Below, piece by piece: positions 51,052 to 59,322 of a DNA stretch of 64,000 nt. The stretch comes from Nitrospirota bacterium. Lineage in GTDB: Bacteria; Nitrospinota_A; UBA7883. The position numbers and the translations under genes were made by a program. The notes under the pieces are model-generated. The model saw only the letters and a program-made list of their open reading frames with translations, was not told where the DNA came from and did no database searches. The stretch covers positions 54,516-118,515 of the forward strand of contig JAJRZK010000029.1 in assembly GCA_024275315.1 (NCBI GenBank), written 5' to 3'. Positions within the stretch are counted from its first letter, which is position 1, and each line of letters begins with the position of its first letter.

Positions 51052-51648
51052 ATGATTATCGAGACGATCGTATCGACACGTTCCGCCAGCGGTTCTGTAA
51101 ACTTCGCCCCGATGGGAGCCACATTCTCCAGCGATGGCAGGGTGGTGTTCGTGGTGTACCATTCAACCCAGACGTACAGAAACCTGGAGGCGAACCTGTC
51201 GGGGGTGATAAATCTTGTCAGCGACGTTACCTTGTTCGTAAAAACCGCCCTATACGATTTCTCGCCGGCCCACGCCCTTTCTAACCATGTCGAAGGGGGG
51301 ATAATGGACCTGGCCGAAGAGGCGGTCGAATTTGAAATAGACAATATAGAGCCTATGGAAGGCAAATCGAAGCTGTCTGGACACGTCGTTTCCAGGAAAA
51401 CCCTTAAAACCCCGGAGGCGGGACTCAACCGTGGCCGCATCGCGGCGATCGAGGCGTTGATAGCGGTGACCAGGATCGGTGTGCTGGACAGGATGGAAAT
51501 AGCGCAAACCATGGAACGATCCCGGGAAATCGTGAACAAGACCGGTGGAGCTAAAGAGCTCGAAGCGATGAAGTTGATAGAGGAGGTTTATGAAAAAGCT
51601 ATCGACGTTGACAGCGAAGACAGCGGCAAACCAGGCTCGAAGCGATGA
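51052..51648 (+). CDS. DUF447 family protein, H4MPT cluster
   Basis: IIETIVSTRSASGSVNFAPMGATF...NLVSDVTLFVKTAL; HVVSRKTLKTPEAGLNRGRIAAIEALIAVTRIGVL. Confidence 0.8.
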   Translation: MIIETIVSTRSASGSVNFAPMGATFSSDGRVVFVVYHSTQTYRNLEANLSGVINLVSDVTLFVKTALYDFSPAHALSNHVEGGIMDLAEEAVEFEIDNIEPMEGKSKLSGHVVSRKTLKTPEAGLNRGRIAAIEALIAVTRIGVLDRMEIAQTMERSREIVNKTGGAKELEAMKLIEEVYEKAIDVDSEDSGKPGSKR

Positions 51649-51745
51649 AGTGATAGAGGGGGTTTGTGAGAAAGCTATCGACGTTGACACCGAGAACAGC
51701 GACAAATCAGGCTCGAAGTGATGAAGTTGATAGAGGAGGTTATGA
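51560..51745 (+). repeat. Tandem duplication: 77 bp + 76 bp + partial third copy
   Basis: tcgaagcgatgaagttgatagaggaggttt...ccaggc (51560-51636), diverged copy 51637-51712, third starts 51713. Confidence 0.9.
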
Positions 51746-52686
51746 ACAAAACCTCTGAGTTGGCGGTTGTGCGGGCGTGGGCGAGGTTGCACCTGGGCCT
51801 GGTGAAGCTATCCGGCGGCTCTCGATACGCCGCGGCCGGGCTGTCGGTGCGCTGGCCCTTTTGCCGGGTGAAAGTAAAAAGAATCACCAGGCAAATCCCC
51901 CGAATAACCGGAACGCCACAAACAAACGGGGTTATAAAAGCCATATGCGCCCATTTCGATGTTCCCGCCCGTTACGAGGCGACTGTAGTCGACCCGTTGC
52001 CACTCCACTCCGGGTTCGGTTCCGGTACCCGGCATGCGTTGGCTATCGCAAGGGGGGTGGTCAACCTGGCGAAAATCAGGGTTTCCACCATACGCCTGGC
52101 GCGTATCCTGGGCAGGGGGAGCCGCTCGATGATGGGGACACTGCTGTTTGGCAAAGGTGGATTCGCCGCCGATAACGGCGACAAAATCGCCTCTGTTTCT
52201 TTCCCGGCCCATTGGCGCGTGGCCATAATCGAGCCTGCGCCGGATCATCGCCCGGCTTTTGTGGCTCATGGAGAAATTGAAAGAGATATTTTCGATGATA
52301 TCGCCCCCTGCTCCGGCAAAGCCGCGATAAAAGTCGTGGATTCTGTTTCCGACATGATCATGGCCGTGGAGCAGGGCGATTTTACCCTGTTCGAAAAGTC
52401 TGTACGGCAATTGCAGAAATCGGCGTCACGCCAGTTCTCAAAACATCAGCGTGGACCCGCGTCATCCCCATCCGGCGTGGCTGTTCTCAAATATTTGCAC
52501 AGGATGGGTGTATTGGCCTGCGGGCAAAGTAGCTGGGGTCCGACCATATTCGCCATTGTCCCGTCAGAGTCGGATGCGAAAACATTGGCCGAAAAAATCG
52601 GCGCTCACGCCAGTTCCGGATCTGTCACGATAACCACCGTAGCCAGGAGCGGGAGCCGGCTGGACAGTTTCGGGCCCCCATGTTGA
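51742..52686 (+). CDS. Beta-ribofuranosylaminobenzene 5'-phosphate (RFAP) synthase
   Basis: VRAWARLHLGLVKLSGGSRYAAAGLSV; PLHSGFGSGTRHALAIARGV; SSWGPTIFAIV; start ATG 51742 after gaggagg. Confidence 0.88.
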   Translation: MNKTSELAVVRAWARLHLGLVKLSGGSRYAAAGLSVRWPFCRVKVKRITRQIPRITGTPQTNGVIKAICAHFDVPARYEATVVDPLPLHSGFGSGTRHALAIARGVVNLAKIRVSTIRLARILGRGSRSMMGTLLFGKGGFAADNGDKIASVSFPAHWRVAIIEPAPDHRPAFVAHGEIERDIFDDIAPCSGKAAIKVVDSVSDMIMAVEQGDFTLFEKSVRQLQKSASRQFSKHQRGPASSPSGVAVLKYLHRMGVLACGQSSWGPTIFAIVPSESDAKTLAEKIGAHASSGSVTITTVARSGSRLDSFGPPC

Positions 52687-52748
52687 CACAACCATGTGCG
52701 TGAACCAGGCCCTACCAACCGTTATATAAAATTGGCCGGGTCTGTAAT

Positions 52749-53438
52749 TTACAGAGTCTCCCCGACCCTCATCAGGCTCGAAAGGCTGTATGAAACGATT
52801 TTTGTGAAATAAATAACTATCGCTTTGCCGTTGACGCTTTCCACAGGCAACGGACCCCAGTCGCGGGAGTCATAGCTGTTATCGCGATTGTCGCCAATTA
52901 CAAACACATACCCCTCGGGCACCACCAGCGGGCCGAATGACGAGGTTTTGTCTTTCACCAGCACCCGATACTCCTTGCCGTCGACTATTTCATGTTTCAC
53001 AAAATCGTGCGTCCTGCCCGGCCTGGATGTTACGGGTCGGCCGTTTATGTAAAGCCTCGACCGGCTCATTTCAACCTTGTCCCCGGCCACGGCGACGACT
53101 CTTTTTACAAACATTTTCTTGCCGTGGCCCAGTGAGCTTTCAGGCGGGAAAAACGTGATGACATCTCCACGCCTGGGAGCGGACCACATGTAGGCCATCT
53201 TGTCGATAAACGGCAGATGCAACCCGTAGCACAGCTTGTTGACCAGGATATAGTCCCCCTCCACCAACGTCGGCGTCATCGATTCTCCGTATACCTGGGT
53301 GGCTTCCACCAGGGAGCTTTTGAACACCAGCGCAAGAGCCAGGGCGATAAGTATCGATTTGAACAGCTCCGAAGAGTATCGCCTGATCTTGGCAAACAGT
53401 GTCACCGGATTGTCTGTATCGGTGGGTGGCATATTCAT
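52749..53438 (-). CDS. lepB: Signal peptidase I
   Basis: GESMTPTLVEGDYILVNKL, RGDVITFFPPE, VKRVVAVAGDKVE, GDNRDNSYDSRDWGPLP. Confidence 0.95.
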   Translation of the reverse strand: MNMPPTDTDNPVTLFAKIRRYSSELFKSILIALALALVFKSSLVEATQVYGESMTPTLVEGDYILVNKLCYGLHLPFIDKMAYMWSAPRRGDVITFFPPESSLGHGKKMFVKRVVAVAGDKVEMSRSRLYINGRPVTSRPGRTHDFVKHEIVDGKEYRVLVKDKTSSFGPLVVPEGYVFVIGDNRDNSYDSRDWGPLPVESVNGKAIVIYFTKIVSYSLSSLMRVGETL

Positions 53439-53474
53439 AGACTTTGCGCAAAGAGGTTTTTTTATATTGAAATT

Positions 53475-54146
53475 TCAATCTTCACAGGTGGTTTTTCGCA
53501 ACTGGAAAGATTCTATCACAGAGTAAATCGAGCCGCCAGGGCTCAGTTTGCTTTCATACAACATCAACGAGTCGACCGGAACTTCCCCGACGAAGATTTT
53601 CTGGTTGCTGTGGACCAGCCGGATCAGCTCTCCCCTCGCGGTTTGGCTTTTCACCCTGCCTATGGTTATATGCGCCGTAAAGGGCCTTTCGTCCGCGGGA
53701 TACCCCAAAGGCTGAATCTTTTTCGTTACAAGCGATTCCAGCTTTGACAGACTGGCCGTGTCGCCCCCCGCTCCGAACCATACGACCCTGGGCCGGGTCT
53801 GGTTCGGGAACATGCCCATCCCCTCTATGGTCAGGCGAAAATTGGCGAACCCGGAAACAGCCCCCCTCACCGCGTCGCAAAGGGCTGAAATGTTCGATTC
53901 GGGCACATCGCCCAGAAATTTAAGTGTTACATGCAGGTTCCCCGCCCTGACCCATCCGACAGCGGCTGGTGATATGCGGAAAGTTTCCATCAGGCGTTCG
54001 GCGGAGGCTATGGTCGACTGGGGCAAGTCGATGGCGAAAAAAAGACGCTTAGTCTTCCTTTCGCCGGGATGGTTTACCGGCTTTCCCCCGCCCCTGCTCT
54101 GTTTTGCCCCCATACATTTTCCGCACGGATTGTTGACTGGTCCCAA
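53475..54146 (-). CDS. thpR: RNA 2',3'-cyclic phosphodiesterase
   Basis: LFFAIDLPQ, NLHVTLKFLGDV and FTAHITIGRVK (two HxTx motifs); start uncertain. Confidence 0.9.
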   Translation of the reverse strand: MGPVNNPCGKCMGAKQSRGGGKPVNHPGERKTKRLFFAIDLPQSTIASAERLMETFRISPAAVGWVRAGNLHVTLKFLGDVPESNISALCDAVRGAVSGFANFRLTIEGMGMFPNQTRPRVVWFGAGGDTASLSKLESLVTKKIQPLGYPADERPFTAHITIGRVKSQTARGELIRLVHSNQKIFVGEVPVDSLMLYESKLSPGGSIYSVIESFQLRKTTCED

Positions 54147-54227
54147 AATGGCGTCGCATCCATGCGTAATAATAGCAGGTTGCCCCTGCGCTTTGCCAAC
54201 TTTACAAATAAAATTTTACAATAATTG

Positions 54228-54782
54228 TCAAACCTCGTATTCCTCGCTTTCCTGGCGTCTGCCATATTTGTAGTATTCCCTTACAAAAGAAAGCGATTTA
54301 AGATCGCTCATCCTGTCGATAAACACTTTGCCATGCAAATGGTCGATCTCGTGCTGGAACACCCTGGCCGAAAAACCTTCCGCCCTGACCTCCACCTCTT
54401 CCCCTTTGCGGTCAAACCCGGTCACCGTTACCGCCACGGACCGTTTTACCACGCCCCAAAGGTCCGTCAGGCTCAGGCATCCTTCCCAGTCCTCCTCCAT
54501 CTCTTCCGAAAAATCCGTGATCTTCGGATTGATCATCACTTCTATGAGTATATCGCCGTTCCGGGAATAACGCGAGTTCGCTTCCATACCGATAACTATG
54601 ATATTAAGCGGCACATGCACCTGCGGAGCCGCCAGACCGGCGCCTGAGTATTCGTTCTTCGTGTCGATCATGTCATCGATAAGCGTCTGTATTTCCGGTG
54701 ATCCGATCTTATCCGGCGCAACGGGTTCCGCCTTTTTTCGCAGGACCGGATGGCCTAGCTGGGCAACTTTGAGAATCGACAT
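54228..54782 (-). CDS. def: Peptide deformylase
   Basis: GAGLAAPQVHV, WEGCLSLTDL, RVFQHEIDHLHGKVFIDRM. Confidence 0.95.
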   Translation of the reverse strand: MSILKVAQLGHPVLRKKAEPVAPDKIGSPEIQTLIDDMIDTKNEYSGAGLAAPQVHVPLNIIVIGMEANSRYSRNGDILIEVMINPKITDFSEEMEEDWEGCLSLTDLWGVVKRSVAVTVTGFDRKGEEVEVRAEGFSARVFQHEIDHLHGKVFIDRMSDLKSLSFVREYYKYGRRQESEEYEV

Positions 54783-54791
54783 GTTATGGAT

Positions 54792-55409
54792 TTACCCGAA
54801 ATATTTGGCGTGATAACTTTCAAAAAGCTCTATGGCCTTGTCCCGGCATTTACCGCAACCCGTGGAAATCTTCGTGCGTTCCTGCAAGGTTTCAAAATCC
54901 GAAACACCTTCTAGCACCTCTTCTTCTATCTCGTGATCGGTAACGTTCAGACACTCGCAAATAACGGTGGCCTGCTTTTCATCTATCTGGTCGCCACGCC
55001 CTGTTTTGCGCAGATAGTCGTGTATGGCGGAGCGAAGAGCCTTGTCTCCAAGCACAGAGCAGTGTATCTTGATCGACGGCAGGCCGCCCAGCCGGTTCAT
55101 TATATCCTCGGGCTTGAGTTTCAGGGCGTCATTTATATCCATCCCGCCATTTTCCGTTACCATCTCGGACATCATGGATGTAGAGCCAATCGCAGAAGCG
55201 CAACCGAAAGTCTTCCATTTAAGATCATAAATCTTGTCGCTGTGGTCAACCTTGATCCATATTTTCATCATGTCGCCGCATGTGGGATTTCCCACCATCC
55301 CAACCCCGTTGGCGGCGTACTCCTCCTCGGTAACGCGCAACACGTTCCTCGGGTTTGTAAAATGATCCATTACCGTATCGGAATATCCGAAATTGTTATC
55401 CGTATTCAT
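54792..55409 (-). CDS. NifU-like Fe-S scaffold (IscU-type N-domain plus BFD [2Fe-2S] domain)
   Basis: GNPTCGDMMKIW, FGCASAIGSTS, IHCSVLGDKALRSAIHDY; C-terminal CECLNVTDHEIE...STGCGKCRD. Confidence 0.9.
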   Translation of the reverse strand: MNTDNNFGYSDTVMDHFTNPRNVLRVTEEEYAANGVGMVGNPTCGDMMKIWIKVDHSDKIYDLKWKTFGCASAIGSTSMMSEMVTENGGMDINDALKLKPEDIMNRLGGLPSIKIHCSVLGDKALRSAIHDYLRKTGRGDQIDEKQATVICECLNVTDHEIEEEVLEGVSDFETLQERTKISTGCGKCRDKAIELFESYHAKYFG

Positions 55410-55685
55410 ATTTAATCAACTCACTCAATCCATAAATTGTATTGTCAGGCGCAAAGAGCCCTTTAAGTTATACAGGCAAAACCAAAGCCAAAACCTGAAT
55501 TTCCATAATATTCAGTTTTACAGGAAGTTACATCAAATCCAGCCAGTAATTGGGCTGACAGCCCTGTCCGATTTACACTTTTATGCGACTTGGCTGTCCT
55601 ATCCCAGCCATATTATTGGTTTTTCTATGATTTGTCATCCCATCTTTGATCTCCATACCTTTGATATCTGGTATGATTAATTATC

Positions 55686-56600
55686 ATGAGAATCGATTCG
55701 CACGTTCACCTGATCACCTCGAAGATGCTGAAACAAGCCTCGGCGAAGTTCGACAAAATCAAACCGGGTCTTATGGAGCGGGTCATGACAGGAGGCGGGA
55801 AACTGGTGAACAATGAGTTCATTGATTTCCTAAACCGGACATCCTTGAAAAAATTCGCCGAAATCTGGGTATCGGAGCTTAAAAAGCACAAGATCGATCA
55901 CGCCTGCTTCCTGCCTATAGGAGGTGGAGGAGCGCTTGACCAACTGGACGAGTTCGTCAGTTACAACCCGGACATGTTTTCCGCTTACGTGTTCCTGGAC
56001 AATCCCACCACAAAATCCGGAGTCTCCAATTTCGAGCGGCGGATCAACTCCGGCAGGTTTCGTGGAATAAAACTGTATCCGGCCATCCAGGGGCTTTGCG
56101 TGGCGGACAAAAAGCTGTTCGCCCTGTATGAAAAAGCGGCGGAGCTCGACGCTCCCGTGCTGATACATTTCGGAATCACCATGGCCCCTGTGACAGATTA
56201 TCGTTACACCAACCCGCTCGACCTTAATCTTCCGTCGAAGTTGTTTCCGGATACAAAGTTCATAATAGCCCATTTCGGAGCCGGGTTTTTCCGCGAGGTT
56301 CTCCTTCTCGGTTTTCACGCGGAGAATATATATGTGGACACATCAGGCACCAACAACTGGCGCCTGTTCGTTCCGGAAATAACGCCGCTTAAGACGGTGT
56401 TTAAAAGAACAATGGACGTATACGGAGCCAACCGGATTTTGTTCGGCACCGATTCTTCGATCAATAACAAGGCGGGATACAGGGCCTTTGTTCTCAAGGA
56501 GCAGAAGTCAGCGTTGGCGAAACTCAAGACGCCAAAAAAGGAGCGGGAGCTCATCATGGGACAAAACGCCGCCAGGATTTTCCATCTTAACCGGGCGTAG
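55686..56600 (+). CDS. Amidohydrolase-family TIM-barrel hydrolase
   Basis: MRIDSHVHL; GIKLYPAIQGL; VLIHFGIT; FIIAHFGA; ILFGTDSS. Confidence 0.8.
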   Translation: MRIDSHVHLITSKMLKQASAKFDKIKPGLMERVMTGGGKLVNNEFIDFLNRTSLKKFAEIWVSELKKHKIDHACFLPIGGGGALDQLDEFVSYNPDMFSAYVFLDNPTTKSGVSNFERRINSGRFRGIKLYPAIQGLCVADKKLFALYEKAAELDAPVLIHFGITMAPVTDYRYTNPLDLNLPSKLFPDTKFIIAHFGAGFFREVLLLGFHAENIYVDTSGTNNWRLFVPEITPLKTVFKRTMDVYGANRILFGTDSSINNKAGYRAFVLKEQKSALAKLKTPKKERELIMGQNAARIFHLNRA

Positions 56601-56749
56601 GCCCGGAGCCGGCCAGCCGGCTTAAGTAGCCGAAATGGCGCTTGTGAAAATGACAATTATTGTCGCGCATGGGGTCTGGCCAATTAATCATTGAACATAA
56701 TCAGGTTGGAATGGTACGATTTTAGCTTATAGTCAAACTTGTTTCCGAG

Positions 56750-57190
56750 GTGGTTTTGGAACAAAAATCCAAAGGGCTTAACAAGGCCCAGAAAAAATTC
56801 ATGATCGGCGCTTCGTTGCTTGTGATCGCGATCGCCTATCTTATATTCGTCGGCGTCAAAGCCAGCGGCGCCTATTATCACACCGTGTCGGAAGTCCTTG
56901 CGATGGGACCAATGTCCCGGAAAACCGGACTGCGCTTGGAGGGAAAGGTCGCTCCGGGCACAATTTCCAACGACGCGGCGAATCTCAAACTCAGTTTCCA
57001 CATCATCGACGAATCAAAAAAATCGATGGCGGTTGTGTACAAAGGCGTCGCCCCCGACATGTTCCAGGACAATATAGATGTCGTGGTGGAAGGTTCCGTG
57101 GGCGCCGATGGCAAGTTTATCGCCACAAAACTTTTGACCAGTTGTCCTTCCAGGTACGAAGCCGCCAAGGACGTTAAAAAATCGACCTGA
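56750..57190 (+). CDS. ccmE: Cytochrome c maturation heme chaperone CcmE, CxxxY variant
   Basis: N-terminal TM; LRLEGKVAPGTI; VVYKGVAPDMF; VVVEGSVGADGKFIATKLLTSCPSRYEAAK; upstream of ccmF. Confidence 0.88.
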   Translation: MVLEQKSKGLNKAQKKFMIGASLLVIAIAYLIFVGVKASGAYYHTVSEVLAMGPMSRKTGLRLEGKVAPGTISNDAANLKLSFHIIDESKKSMAVVYKGVAPDMFQDNIDVVVEGSVGADGKFIATKLLTSCPSRYEAAKDVKKST

Positions 57191-57260
57191 CCTGACCGCT
57201 TCAAACGAATCGCCGGTCCTCCGGTGGTTCAGACCACGACTTAACTGATAGGTTACTGCA

Positions 57261-59266
57261 ATGAATGAACTTGGTGAATATTCCCTGATTGTCGCGCTGG
57301 GCGTATCCATTTACGCGGCTGTTGTATCCGCGCTGGGGGAAAAGACAGGCTCTCACAGGATGGTCAAAAGCTCCGAATACGCGCTTGTCACGGTATTCGG
57401 CCTGCACACGCTGGCATCTATAGCGTTGCTAAACGCCCTGTACACCCATGATTTCACAATAGATTACGTATACAGCTATACGAACAGGGAATTGGGCAAA
57501 TTTTACACCCTGTCGGCGTTCTGGGCCGGCCAGAAAGGGTCGCTGCTGCTATGGGCCTGGATGCTGGGCATGTTCTCCACCGTGGTTGTATGGCAGAACA
57601 GGAACGTAAACCGGAAACTGATGCCGTACGTTGTGTCCATAATTTCCGTCACCCTCACCCTGTTCGGGTTTCTCATGGTGTTCGCATCGCCGGTGTTTGA
57701 AAGAATGCCCTTTTGGTACAGAACGGTTACGGTCTCAACCCGATGCTCCAGAACCCGGGTATGATATTCCACCCTCCCACCCTCTATGTCGGTTTTGTGG
57801 CGTTTACCATTCCATACGCATTCGCCATGGCGGCCCTGATATCAAAACAGTTGGGGGATATATGGATTCGCACCACGAGACGATGGACAATATTCGCCTG
57901 GCTGTTCCTGGGATTCGGTAACCTGCTGGGGGCGAACTGGGCTTATGTGGAGCTTGGCTGGGGCGGATACTGGGCGTGGGATCCCGTGGAAAACGCCTCT
58001 TTCATGCCCTGGCTGACCGGGACCGCCTTCCTGCATTCGGTCATGATTCAGGAAAAGAAGGACATGCTCAAGATATGGAACGTAACCCTGATCGCGCTCA
58101 CGTTCGTCCTTACCATTTTCGGCACGTTCATAACTAGGTCAGGGCTTATATCCTCTGTCCACTCCTTTGGCCAGTCGACGGTCGGCGTGTATTTTGGCGT
58201 GTTCCTGGTTCTTGTGATCATCTTCTCGACATACATGATCATAAGCCGCGCCTCGCTGTTGAAGAGCAAAAACGAGCTCGACTCATTGCTGTCCAGGGAA
58301 GCTTCGTTCATGTTCAACAACCTGATCCTTGTCGGAGCGGCTTTCGCCGTGTTGTGGGGGACCATGTTTCCGATGATATCAGAAGCCGTCCGGGGCCAGA
58401 AAATCACCGTCGGGCCACCGTTTTTCAACCAGGTGATGATCCCCATCGGCCTGCTGTTGCTTTTGCTCACCGGTATATGCCCGTTGATCGCGTGGCGAAA
58501 GGCAAGCTGGATCAACACCAGGAAAAATTTCGTGGCTCCGTTTGCTATCACCCTCCTGGGCGCGATCGCCCTGTTCGCAGTCGGGGTGCGCGAGCCTCTT
58601 CCCATGATAAGTTTCACGATCTGCCTGTTTGTGGGGGCGACTATCGGCATGGAGATTATCCGGGGCGGGTTGGCCAGGGCCTCCGGTGGTAAAGAGAGCC
58701 TTTTCATGGCGTTTATAAACCTGTTCTGGCGCAACAAGCGCCGCTATGGCGGATACGTCATCCATATAGGCGTGATTCTCGTTTTCATCGGCTTCACGGG
58801 GGCCTGGTACAACCAGGAAACGGAAAAAACCGTTTTCCCCGGAGACAAGATAGAGATAAAGGATTATGTCCTCACCTACTACAAAAACGAGCGGTCCCAG
58901 CCGAAAAAGACGCTCGAAGAAACCGTGGCGACATTGCTGGTGGAAAAAAACGGCGAGAAAATCGGGTATGTCTTTCCGGAGCGAAACGTCCACTACATGG
59001 TAAACGTCAGGGGTGATCTTGTTCCCCAACCCACTTCAGAAGTGGCCATCCGCACCACCTACAAGGAAGATCTGTACGTCATTTTCGCCTCGTTGAACGA
59101 AGACGGGTCAGCCACGTTCAAGGTGCATGTCAACCCGCTGGTGAAATGGCTATGGCTCGGCGGGCTCATCATCGGGCTGGGTTGCATCCTTGCCATGTGG
59201 CCGGACAAACGCGAACGCAAACGGTTCGAAGCGCGGCACTTCGCACCCGGCGCCGCCAAAGCCTGA
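57261..59266 (+). pseudogene. ccmF: Heme lyase CcmF, reading frame split near 57711-57714
   Basis: ORF 57261..57764 (SALGEKTGSHRMVKSSEYAL...YTLSAFWAGQKGSLLLWAWMLG) continues in another frame as 57713..59266 (NGYGLNPMLQNPGMIFHPPTLYVGF...WGGYWAWDPVENASFMPWL). Confidence 0.9.
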
Positions 59267-59290
59267 GCGGCCGGGATGATCTGATTGGCG

Positions 59291-59322
59291 GATAAAGCGC
59301 TGGATATGATCAGCGCTTTATC
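59291..59322. terminator. Bidirectional hairpin between convergent ccmF and aldehyde dehydrogenase
   Basis: GATAAAGCGCTG-GATATGAT-CAGCGCTTTATC, 12-bp perfect stem, overlaps ALDH stop codon. Confidence 0.65.

Noticed and set aside
57708-57716. Canonical -1 programmed frameshift in ccmF
   Set aside because: The zero-frame codons CCC TTT TGG do not fit an X XXY YYZ slippery heptamer; a homopolymer deletion is simpler, though slippage is not excluded.
58048-59029. Minus-strand ORFs opposite ccmF (229 and 216 aa)
   Set aside because: Shadow frames of CcmF, which has its conserved WGGYWAWDP motif on the plus strand.
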